From: Epiperipatus broadwayi
Taxonomy: Eukaryota > Onychophora > Udeonychophora > Euonychophora > Peripatidae
Direction of reading: 5' to 3'
Length of the DNA: 64,000 bases
NCBI GenBank assembly: GCA_028023455.1
Contig: JAQFVV010001058.1
Coordinates: 57,176-121,175 of the forward strand
Of this stretch, positions 48,650 through 58,644 are shown one piece after another (the first letter of the stretch is position 1; the number at the start of each line of letters is the position of its first letter). The notes under the pieces were generated by a model that ran no database searches, was not told the DNA's origin, and saw nothing but the letters and a program-made list of their open reading frames with translations. A program made the translations under genes and the position numbers.

Positions 48650-48960
48650 TCTACATATCCTGGTCTTATAAAAATCAATATTGTGATCAGAATTCATAGC
48701 ATGGATTGAGAATACTGATGAATGCTACTTCGCTGCATTAGCTTGAGCATCCCTTCCTGTACTGATGCAACAATTGCTTATACCCACATAAGAAGACTTA
48801 CAAACGCCATATGAAATCTCATAAACTCCTTGAGCGTCAAGAGGGATTCAATCTTTAGGCTTGATCAAAAAATTACTAATTTTTTGATAAGGAACATGTG
48901 CTGTCTTTATGTTATAGAATGCTAGAATATCCCCAATACTGAATACAAACTCTAATAGTT
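48650..48960 (-). pseudogene. Penelope-like element copy 4, GIY-YIG endonuclease fragment
   Basis: Minus-strand frames give NIKTAHVPYQKISNFLIKP, then after a stop IPLDAQGVYEISYGVCKSSY (GIY-YIG core), and a C-terminal KHSSVFSIHAMNSDHNIDF. This is the usual linker, GVY and H-D region of PLE endonucleases. It is a short isolated fragment with one stop or frameshift. Confidence 0.65.
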
Positions 48961-49627
48961 GGTTTTCTCTTTTTCTTTTTTAGTATTTTTATCTTGAAAA
49001 AAGCCTCAATTTATAACCTCTTTCTTATAACAATATGCAATTTATTTGATGTATTCTCCCCCTAGATATGATCTATATGAAAGATTAATTTCTTTGGTAA
49101 ATAGTGTTTTGGTTACAGAAAAAACCTGAGCTGAATGATGTTGTGAAGAAAATTGAGAATGATAAAACCTGTCGTGTAAATGAAATTGATTGAAGCTAGA
49201 TGACTATTTAATTATATTTAAAAATAAATAGATGCAATGAGTTAATCTTAAAACATTACATCTAAATATTTAGCACTGTAAATTATTATTTATTACACAT
49301 TACACCCGAAATGGAAAACATGAATCAATAATTGCTGTGGTATATGTAAAGAAGTTGTTCCGTATCCCATTAAATATTAATAGTTTACGTTATACCTTTG
49401 AAAATAGTGATGTGACTTCGCTGCTAAAAGAATTTATCTAGCATTGATAAAGTCAAGTAGGGGAGTAATCATTGAAACATTAATTTTGTTCTAATGTCTT
49501 TGCTAAATTAGTTAGTCGACATTGGAAATATTGAAAATCTTGCTGATTTCAAATTTATCAACTTTGGAATGAAACATCATTTATTTTCTACTTATGACTT
49601 CCGGGATTTGTTTGTTATTTAAAGAGT
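48961..49627. other. AT-rich spacer
   Basis: Nothing recognised. Confidence 0.4.
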
Positions 49628-50340
49628 ATAAATATAGGGATTTGAACTCAGACTTTCAAGCACCCACCAACTAACCACACTATATCATACAACTGATATA
49701 CATGATCACTTACCTGTAGAAAAGAAATAATCAGCAATATACATATTTCATGCTAAACCAGCATTCATCAGTTGGTCCAGATTATCATCTCACACATAGA
49801 AAATCCTTACACTTTAATGGACAGGCTTCAATCTACTGCAACTTTTCAGCCATCCATATCATTGAACATCTGGTGATGGAGAGTCCAAATCCCATGCTGA
49901 TGCCAACATTATTGCCATGCCTATGTTGACCTGAAGTCACTGACCCCTCATGTATAGGATTTTATCCATTTAAATACATAGAAGAAAGATAGACAGGATA
50001 CAAGCTTCATATGTAAATATTTGAAGACCAGGCACACTTAATAAACCTGTAGCTTAATTGTAAATATAGGGAATTTCAACTCAGACTCACAAGCACTCAC
50101 CAACTATTCACACTAACTCATACAACTGATATACATGACCACATACATGTAGAAAAGACAAATAATCACCAATGTATGTATTTTATGCTAAATCAGCTAT
50201 CATCAGTTTGTCCAGATTATCATCTCACACACACATATATAATCAGTGATCAGTTTATATTAATATAGCAAATTCTCACACTTTAATGGACAAGCTTCAT
50301 ATGTAAATATTTGAAAACCAGGCATTCTTCATATTTCAAA
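49628..50340 (-). repeat. RepB tandem copies (tRNA-like repeat)
   Basis: Two minus-oriented units start at AAATATAGGGATTTGAACTC (49,628) and a diverged AAATATAGGGAATTTCAACTC (50,064), ~435 bp apart. The spacer contains CACACTTTAATGGACA, TTCATATGTAAATATTTGAA and an ACCAGGCA segment. The second copy is followed by the same words at 50,278-50,330, so the unit is iterated head to tail. Related to 16,770-17,175. Confidence 0.75.
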
Positions 50341-50343
50341 AGA

Positions 50344-50435
50344 TTTGACACACTCGTGATTATTATCTGAAAATCAAGAGATGTAATTCTGCCAGATGGC
50401 CGGCCAAACCAAAGTTTTTAAGATGTTACATAATA
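50344..50435 (+). repeat. Direct repeat flanking the large RepA array (left copy)
   Basis: Matches 53,628-53,708: GATTTGACACA, CTGAAAATCAAGAGA (GGAAATCAAGAGA in the other copy), TAATTCTGC and AAGATGTTACATAAT. Diverged by several changes. Confidence 0.75.
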
Positions 50436-50436
50436 A

Positions 50437-53400
50437 CTACCAAACCACTAAACATCACATGATTACTATTTCTTATGCTTGCTCATCATCATCAACCATT
50501 ATTAATCCACTGCAGGATGAAGGTCTCCAAGTTCAATCTATCTCCGATCTTCAGCTTTTCTCCACATCACCCCTACACGCTTTCTTATTTCATCATCCAT
50601 CCATCTCACATGTCTCTTTCTGTGTCTTTTACAATCTCTTGGAATCCAGTTTAAGATTTCAATTGTTCATCTATTATCATTTCTTTTAGCATTATGTCCA
50701 GCCCAACCCCACTTCAGTCTTAATTTTTTCAATGAGGTCAGTTACACCGGTTTGTTCTCTTACCCATATTACATTTTTGAACTCTTCTTGTTACTCCCAA
50801 CATGCATCTCTCCATACTTCTTTGAGTGGTCTAAAGTCTCTGTATTGCTCTTATATTAAGTGTTTAAGTCTCGGATCCATAAGTAAGAACTGGTAAAACA
50901 CATTTATTAAAAACTTTTTCAAACACAAAGGCACATTTCCTTTTAGCATTAAGTTATTTCTACCAAAAGCACTCCAACCAAGTTTAATTCTATGGTTAAT
51001 TTCATCCATTATGTTTCCACCTCTATTAATAATCTGACCAAGGTATTTGTAGCTGTTAATTTCTTCTAACTCATCATAAGCAATCTTTATTTTCATATTT
51101 TGAGAAAATCCACTAAACATTACTTTAGTCTTTTTAATATTTATCTTTGTCTTACTTTCCTACTTCCATCTGATAACTCCTGCAACATTTCATGCAGCTC
51201 TAAAGCATTATATGCAAAAACAACTACATTATCTGCAAAATCTAAATGATGTAAATAGTCTCCATTTACTTTCACCCCTTTAGGTTCCCATTTTAATCCA
51301 CAAAATACTTCTTGCAGCGCTGCTGTAAAACGTTTTGGAGATATGGAGTCACACTGTCTTACACCCTTCTCAATGTTGACTTTCTTCTCAATGTTGACTT
51401 TCCTGGTATCATTATGTAATCTAATTGTTGCTGTTGCATTTTTATAAATATTCTTTAAAATATGACAATATCCTGGATCTGTACCTTGATGATCCAATAC
51501 TTTAATCACTGAAGAAATGTTACAGAATCAAATGCCTTTTCATAATCTACAAATCCAAAGCATAATGGCAACTCATATTCTTTTGTCCTTTCTTTATCTT
51601 CTCTCAATACCTGAATATGATCTACTGTACTAAAACCACTTTTAAATCCAGTTTGTTCTCTTGGTTGGTGGAAATCCAATGTTCTCGGTAGACGAGTTGT
51701 AATTATCTTGGTAAAAATTTTGTATAAAACTGATAAAAGGCAGATAGGTCTATAATTTTTAATATTTTCTTTATCACCTTTTTTAAATATTAATATTAGT
51801 ACTGCATTCTTCCAATCATCTGGAACATTCTGTAAAAACTGCCAAAACTCCATATAGAGGTGCCACTCAGTGCAAGTCAGAGTAATCAATGGATGCCAGG
51901 AAGCTTGTGCATTAATTCCCTATCTAGTGCCTCCTCATCCAATATCTCCAGATTAGTTTCTAGCTGTTGGCTTTCGTCACTAAGGAGCTTTGGTTCTAAG
52001 AGCACAGCACCTAGATCTTAGGATGTAATGCAACCCTGCAACAGCCACCTTTTATCTAAACTACAAAACTATGAGTCTAAAATTGAAAACACAATAATAT
52101 ATTCAATCCAAGTTCATTAGCCTATATAATCATATAGGTCTGAACTCAGTTCCATACCCATACATTTTGATGTTTTTGGTTCTTGAATATCCTATTAGGC
52201 AGGATTGGTGTTAAACCACTAAACATCACATGATAACCATTTTTATGCTTGCTCATATCTGTTATTAAAACAGGCAAAATCTCCATACAGTAGTGCCACT
52301 CATGCAAGCCAGAGTAATCAATGGATGCCAGAAGACTGTGCATAAAATATCTTTTCTAGGGCCTACTCATCTCATATTTCCAGACTAGTTTCTATCTTGT
52401 GGATTTTACCAGAGAGGAGCTTTGCATCTGATAGCAATGCACCTAGATCTTAAGATCTAATGCAACCTTCCAGCAGCCACCTTTTATCTCAACTACAAAA
52501 CTATGAGTCTAAAATTGAAAACACAATAATAGTTTTAATCCAAGCGCATTACCTTATATAGTCATAGATCTAAACTCAGTTCTGTAGCCATACATTTTGG
52601 TGTCTTTGGTTCTTTAATAATCATAGCCACCACTATTCTATTAGGCAGGATTGGTATTAAACCATTAAACATGACATGATCATCATTTCTTATGCTTGCT
52701 CATAACTGCCATATGGCATCCATTGATTATAAAAATGTAAAAGTACTGAACTGAGGTCAGACCTATATAAGTTAATGAACTTGGATTGAAAATATTGTGT
52801 TTTTTTAATTCTAGACTCATAATGTATTTAAGTAGAGATAAAAGGTCACTGCTGGAGGGTTGCATTATATCCTAGGATCAGGGTGCAGTGTTCTCAGATA
52901 CAAAGGTCCTCACTGATGAAAGCCACAAGCTAGAAACTAGTCTGGAGATATTGGATGAGTAGACACTAGATAAGGATTTTATGCACAAGCCTTCTGGCAT
53001 TTATTGATTGCTCTGGCTTGCACTGAGTGGCACTACTATATGGAGAGTTTTGCCTGTTTTAATAACAGTTATGAGCAAGCATAAGAAATGATGATCATGT
53101 GATTGTTTAGTGCTTTAACATCAGTCCTGCCTAATAGGATTGTGGTGGCTATGGTTATTAAAGAATCAAAGATATCAAAATTTATGGGTACTGAAATGAT
53201 TTCAGACCTATATGATTCTATAAGGTAATGAACTCGGATTGAAAGTATTGTGTTTTCAATTTAAATCTCGTAGTTTTGTAGTTAAGTAGAGATAAAAGAT
53301 GGCTGCTGGATGGTTAGATCCTAAGATCTAGATGCAGTGCTCTCAGATCCAAGGCTCCTCACTGACAAAGGCTACAAGCCAGAAATTAGTTTGGGAATAT

Positions 53401-53508
53401 TGGATGAGTAGGTACTAGATGGGGATTTTATCCACACACCTTCTGGCATCCATTGATTACTCTGTCTTGCCCTGAGGGGCACTACTGTATGAAGAGTTTT
53501 CCTTTTTT
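50437..53508. repeat. RepA inverted array (locus 4), split by an RTE LINE
   Basis: Minus-oriented units (50,437-50,483 and 51,829-about 52,710) face plus-oriented units (about 52,740-53,508). Unit period ~435-450 bp: hammerhead-like core positions are at about 51,975 and 52,405 (inverted) and at 52,913 and 53,362 (direct). The array is therefore about two units facing two. The RTE fragment 50,484-51,828 was inserted later into one unit. Confidence 0.85.
50484..51828 (-). pseudogene. RTE-clade LINE reverse transcriptase (decayed copy 2, 5' truncated)
   Basis: Minus-strand order: VPDDWKNAVLILIFKKGDKE (about 51,800), NYRPICLLSVLYKIFTKII, DYEKAFDSV (about 51,535), then GVRQCDSISPK, FADNVVVF (about 51,220; motif C has FADN in place of FADD), NSYKYLGQIIN and a C-terminal end to CATCATCATCAACC (GAT-type tail, 50,484). 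Same subfamily as 18.4-20.2 kb. The open frame that starts at 51,889 is chimeric: its first ~20 codons are RepA flank and not LINE. Truncated at the 5' end, typical of incomplete reverse transcription. Confidence 0.85.
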
Positions 53509-53627
53509 TAAATAATTATATCTATTCTATGGTATGTGAACAGTAAATTAGTTGTTGTTGTTGTTGTTATCAATGTATGTAAATGCATCTTGTATGTAAG
53601 TTGTTTTATGTAGACAACAGATTTGAC

Positions 53628-53708
53628 ACAATCATGAATATTGTCTGGAAATCAAGAGAGATAATTCTGCTAGCTGGACAAACCATAGTTCTTAAGATGT
53701 TACATAAT
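53628..53708 (+). repeat. Direct repeat flanking the large RepA array (right copy)
   Basis: Partner of 50,344-50,435. Preceded by a (GTT)6-like microsatellite (about 53,550) and followed directly by decayed Gypsy sequence. Confidence 0.75.
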
Positions 53709-54590
53709 GCCAGATCTTATATCTGGTAACCTACTTTGGACTTGTATCAGAATTTAAGCTCCAACACTGCTGGTGTTGTAAGATATACCAAAACCTCTCA
53801 TCAAAGGTCAAAACTGGTCTTAGGCTGAATCTGAAAATTTCTGAATAAGAATTCATGTTGAACAAACTATCCCATGGATGTGCAACATTAATAGTTTTTG
53901 ATGCATATTTCAAGTAGCTGGAGATAGTGGAATTCAGACACTTATTGAATAGTTTATAATGCTATTCACTTAACATTGCCTGTCTCAAATTATTGTATCA
54001 GGCAATGGTATAATCTTTACATCAGGTCTATTTAGAAAACTGTATATCAAGCTCAGCTTATCATTCCATCCCAATATCAAATAGCCAACCAGATTCTTCT
54101 TAAGAGACTAAAAGAATCTTTAAAGATGCTAGTGTAGCTAGCTCGAACATCTGTATTTCCAAAATACTATTTCTGCAGAATTCTATACCAAGCACAGTCA
54201 GTTACTGGCAAAACATTAATTGAACTACTATTCAACTGGATTCTGGTAATAAGCCTGTAAATTCTTAAACCAATCAATCAAATAAAAAAATAATCGTAAA
54301 TTGCAGATAAAACATCCTAGTTCTAAATCACATGTATAATGGAACCATCAAATGGGTTTCAATAGTTGTGATTAAGACCAAAGGATTGCAAATAGTGTTG
54401 CCTAAATCATAGATGGACAACTAGGTTATCAATTAATTCAAAGACACCAAATCTGTTGATGATGTCACTATACTTAATGATGAAAGCATTGAACCTGATG
54501 ATAATGGAATTAGATCTGAAGAACCTGGGAAGTAGCAAATATGTGCACTAATGTACATATCAGTGCCTACAGTTTCCAGGACTAATTTTA
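53709..54590 (+). pseudogene. Decayed Gypsy integrase
   Basis: Plus-strand frames show VFDAYFK-stop-LEIVE (about 53,894-53,932), which matches the DAYSKWLEVVE block of Gypsy integrase with the tryptophan codon now TAG. They also show AYHSIPISNSQ (about 54,058), which matches the HPQSNG motif, and ELLFNWIL (about 54,221), which matches the ELLFNRKL region. Many frameshifts. Followed by the LTR-like fragment. Confidence 0.55.
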
Positions 54591-54930
54591 ACAAGGAGAG
54601 GTAATATTATATGTCCACAAATGTCCAGATTCAATCTTACCTTTATCAGATTGACAATGTATTGTTACAGACCAATGGATATATAAATAGATAAAATATA
54701 GCCATTGATAGATACAGATCAGTAAGTGAAGTTGTTCCTTGGTCTGATTGCTCACATTAAGGAAGAGGATCTGGTTTTAAATTAGCCATTCTTTTGGAGG
54801 TAGTCAGATAACAACCAAGTAATTGTCAGAGTATTGTATTCAGTATTGTAAAGCAGTGAGGCAAATGGATATTGAACCTGACCTGAGGCAAGCTCTCACA
54901 ATATGGCTGAAAATTTTAGGCACTTCCATG
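54591..54930 (+). repeat. Gypsy polypurine tract and LTR-like fragment (copy 3)
   Basis: AACAAGGAGAGG then LTR-like sequence shared with 395-830 and 6,150-6,250. It lies directly after the decayed integrase, the order expected at the 3' end of a Gypsy element. Confidence 0.5.
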
Positions 54931-55246
54931 GGGCATCTGAAACCCCTTGCTTTAATAGTTATCCAGCAACTAGAAATTATACCTAGCAAGTGATATTAGA
55001 TGAATGAGGTATCAGTTGTTATTGTCAATATATAAAAATACATTTTGTGTGTAAGTTGAATAATATTTAATCATAATTGTGTGAATTTTTGTTTATCCTG
55101 AATTTTTTTAAATATTTTGGGAAAGTTCAATTAAAGAAAAGTTACTGAGTTGCAAAAGATGCATGAAAATTAAGACTAGTTGGTGAATTACATGGCTAAA
55201 AAAAAATAGGATAAAAATAAAAGTTTGTTAGATGGTGGAATTTAGA
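54931..55246. other. AT-rich spacer
   Basis: Nothing recognised. Confidence 0.4.
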
Positions 55247-55248
55247 TA

Positions 55249-56399
55249 CACCTGGGTCTCTTTTTACGCGGGCTTATTTAACATGATTTTGAAGTTATGC
55301 GATTCGTCTTTCACTGGAAGTCGAAGTCCAATAATGCGCTATTACTTTAAATAATAAACTTCGCGCACTTACGTTATATTGAAAGTAATAGCACATTATT
55401 GGAATTCGACTTTCATCTTAGTAATTTCAATATTTTCAGTGCATTATAATAGTAAGATTTTATGCAATAATGAAATTAAAATCATGATTTCAGAATTTTA
55501 TGTATACACACATTAAATTTTACAAGATTATAATGTAAATTTGTTCAAACATTGTGCGTGTTAATTTTGCATTTTAAATCACAATCTGTTTTTGCTTTTT
55601 AAAAAAGAACGTAATCAATTATTAATCATTTAGTGTCCACAAATTTATTTTTAAAAGGTCAGTAATAGCAGTGGGCACAATTAAAAATTAAAATCTGATT
55701 TTTAATTGTAATTAACAATTTAAAAATTACATATGGGCGACTTGAAATTAATGTGATGTAAAATGAAATTTGATTTTTAAACGGAATTGAAAATTAAAGA
55801 CAAAAATAAGAATTTAATTTTTAGTTGTTAGTTTTAATTAAATTTTTCCCAGCAGTGGTGAATAAATGTTTTTTTATTATCATAAGTCTAAGTTCATAAA
55901 CAATTAATAAAATCATCGTCGTCAACAGAAAACCATTAACACAACATGAGAGTGAACTTGGCGCTAGTTGTATTTCCTCTTGTGAGAATAATTGCTGAGA
56001 TATTCTTGACTTCGTTTAAGGAGAAGCCAAATACATCACATCACATGAGAATCTGATTTTTTACTAGTTTGCAAACGAACGTCTTTTTGGGCAAATAGCG
56101 ATAATAATTAAAACGTGTATAAAAAAATTTAAATTACTGTACTGTAAATTATGCATAAAAATATATTATTTTGAATAAAATTAAATATTATAGTTAAAAA
56201 AAGTTTGTCTTGTATCATTTTTTTTCAAATTTGAAATTTTTTATTAGACATATTTTATTTCCTTATATTTTTTTTGCACGAATTTTGAAAAATCACAGAC
56301 CACATCCCCCCTTTTTCAATGTAAGTTACGTCTATTTTTGCGTGATTACGTTTGCGCGTGTTTTCTGAGGAACCTATCGTGTAAAACGAGACCCAGGTG
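55249..56399. mobile_element. 1,151-bp TA-flanked inverted-repeat element without genes
   Basis: Ends CACCTGGGTCTC (55,249) and GAGACCCAGGTG (56,399) are exact inverses. The similarity runs to a TTTTAC-CG word, and each end is flanked by TA. Inside, 55,316-55,349 and 55,379-55,414 form a second strong inverted repeat (words CCAATAATG and GTCGAA). No reading frame. The TA duplication suggests a Tc1/mariner-type non-autonomous element, but the internal hairpin near one end is unusual. Confidence 0.75.
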
Positions 56400-56401
56400 T
56401 A

Positions 56402-56707
56402 TTGTTATGTTTTTTTTTTAAAAAGATAATATGTTAAGAGGGGACAAATAATATAAGATGGTTGAAAATAAGATTGAGTGTTTAGAAAAAAACAGTGAGT
56501 AAATGTGATGACATTATTGCCTAATTTTAATGATAGGATAAATTTAAACGTGATTCACAGGGTGGATTTGATGTTAAAATATTTATATAGTATGCATTCA
56601 TTAGAAGCTTATTTAGTTAAAAGGATTGGGTTATTTTTAATAAACTATTAGATAATTTAAACTATACATTTTATTCTTTAAACTAAAGAAAAGATTATAT
56701 AATATAT
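56402..56707. other. AT-rich spacer before the Gypsy element
   Basis: Nothing recognised. It is the integration site of the downstream element. The base just before the LTR is in ATATAT sequence. Confidence 0.45.
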
Positions 56708-58294
56708 TGTAAACAGTCGGGTTTAAACCCTAGTTACAATGTAGAAAGGCGCACACATATGTTATATAGTTTAAAATTAGTTTCATATAATTTGATTTTA
56801 TTTCGTTTTAGTATTTATTTTGTAGTGGGAGAAAATGTTTAAAATTTTATTAAAGTAAGAAAAGAGGGAGTGGGGGGGAATTTGCGTTTTATTTTTGTAA
56901 AAGTGGTATATGTATGTATTTGCGGTGTGGATAGACAATTTTAGAAACGAACGTATGAATACATTTTTGGATCCAAGATAAGAGATTATTGTAAGAAAAA
57001 AAAAAAGAGATATATTAAACATCGAAGGTCTTATCTGGGGAATTTGAATGAAAACAAAAAGTATATAAAAAAGAAGGTTGGAGAAAAAGGTTTCCGGAAT
57101 GTTAATTGCCAAAATGTCCGAAGGTGCGAAAAGTTCTTTTTGCTTATTAGCTTAACTGGCCATCTATACCACGTGGTGGGGAAGAAAGGGGACGGACTGT
57201 GTTTGCGAAAACAAAAGAAAAGAAAAAAAGTGACAGGGAGAGTGGAGACGTAGTTTTTTTTTTAAACTAGTGTCAGTTTTATTTTGGCTTTCAAAGAGGA
57301 AAGAAAAAAATAAAAAATATATTCAATTTTTTTTTTATATATATATTTTAAGAAGAGTAACTAAGGCTACGGCCGAACATGAGTACGGTGGGGTAAAAGC
57401 TTAAGCGTGCTGGGTTTTCTGGACCTTACCCCGAAGAGTCCATGCGGCAGTGACCGGAGAACATCTACCGGAGATCTATCAACTTTTCGCAAGGGAATCG
57501 ATCCGACTCGGAATGAACTGAAGCGTGATGAACTGTCTCGTACGTTTTGCTTCGGATTTCATGTGTTTTTCTTCTTATTTTGATATCCCCGGGGATCACA
57601 TCGGACAAAAATTGCAGGTAATATGAACTTAAGATATTTTATTTCCAAAATTTACCACGTTTTCTGAAACCCTCAAGGAGAACGAACGAAGGCAAGAACT
57701 TATATATTTTTTTTTTATGATAAGGCCATTCAAATACAGCTGATTAGATTTTTATCTGTGTATACGTTCGTTTTCTTGTTCTGTTGTAAATCCACACAAA
57801 ATACATATGTAGGTTTTATTGGGTTATGTAAACGTTAAAAGGGTATGGGCAATATATTTTCTTAAAAGTAAAAAAAAAAAAAAAATTATAATAAAAGGTG
57901 TGTTATTTTAAGGCTTATATTACATGTGTATGTTTTATTATTTGACTCATAGAATATAGTTTATGAATTTAACAATTGATCCGAGTTTCGCTGTTGGTTG
58001 CATAGAGCTTGCTCCCCCGTACATTTTCCTACGGTTTATTGGCCACCCGCCCTGAGTACTGAGCTAGTGGAGAGGCCCTATTACTATCGTATTTTTCTCT
58101 TCCAGCATAATACTTATGTAAAAAGTAAGTTTGGCGCTTGGAGTCAATGATTGACGTCCATAAATATGCTGTGAGAGAAATACGAAATTTCTTATCAATA
58201 TTTTTTTTGCTTAAAAAGGAAAAAGGGGAAATATAGATATTTTTTTTTATGATAAGAACTAATAAGTATACGGTAAACGAGTACACCCGTTACA
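56708..58294 (+). repeat. 5' LTR of the young Gypsy element
   Basis: Starts TGTAAACAG and ends CCCGTTACA, so it has the TG...CA ends with a short inverted TGTAA/TTACA. Contains long A and T runs. A 69-codon frame at 57,044 is also in the 3' LTR, but it is an LTR composition effect. No clear TATA box could be chosen among many. Confidence 0.95.
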
Positions 58295-58295
58295 A

Positions 58296-58313
58296 TGGCG
58301 TCCCAACTAAGGC
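58296..58313 (+). promoter_or_regulatory. Primer binding site
   Basis: TGGCGTCCCAACTAAGG begins one base after the LTR end. TGG matches the CCA end of a tRNA. I do not assign the tRNA species. Confidence 0.8.
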
Positions 58314-58644
58314 TTTATGAAGAATGGAATGTATGGGGGCCCGAGTAGAAAGATTAAAAATTCGATAAGGGAAAGGAGGGGGAGTAAAATAGAAATATTA
58401 GAGAGACGTGAAGTTTGTTTCGATTAAAATAGTTTTATTGAAAGACAGAAAATAGTTTTCCGAGTGGTTGATAAAGAAATTAGACACGTAGCATGGCGCT
58501 TTGGGGGGGGGGGGAAGAGAAAACCTACCACGTTGTGATTTTGGAAGCAGTCAAAACAAAGTACTACGATTTTTTTTTCTCCTCATTTATATATATAATC
58601 AATACACGTATAATATAAAGGACAGAGAGTATAAAATAAGGAGG
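58314..58644 (+). other. Leader of the young Gypsy element
   Basis: Untranslated region between PBS and gag ATG. It includes a G11 run (about 58,503). The open frame extends upstream to 58,501 but has no ATG there. Confidence 0.6.

Noticed and set aside
51506-51889. Single LINE protein beginning at 51,889
   Set aside because: The first ~20 codons are RepA flank; the LINE part starts near 51,828.
57044-57253. 69-residue protein encoded in the Gypsy LTR
   Set aside because: The copy in the other LTR differs at its start through A-run length and there is no family resemblance; the repeat of the frame follows from LTR identity.
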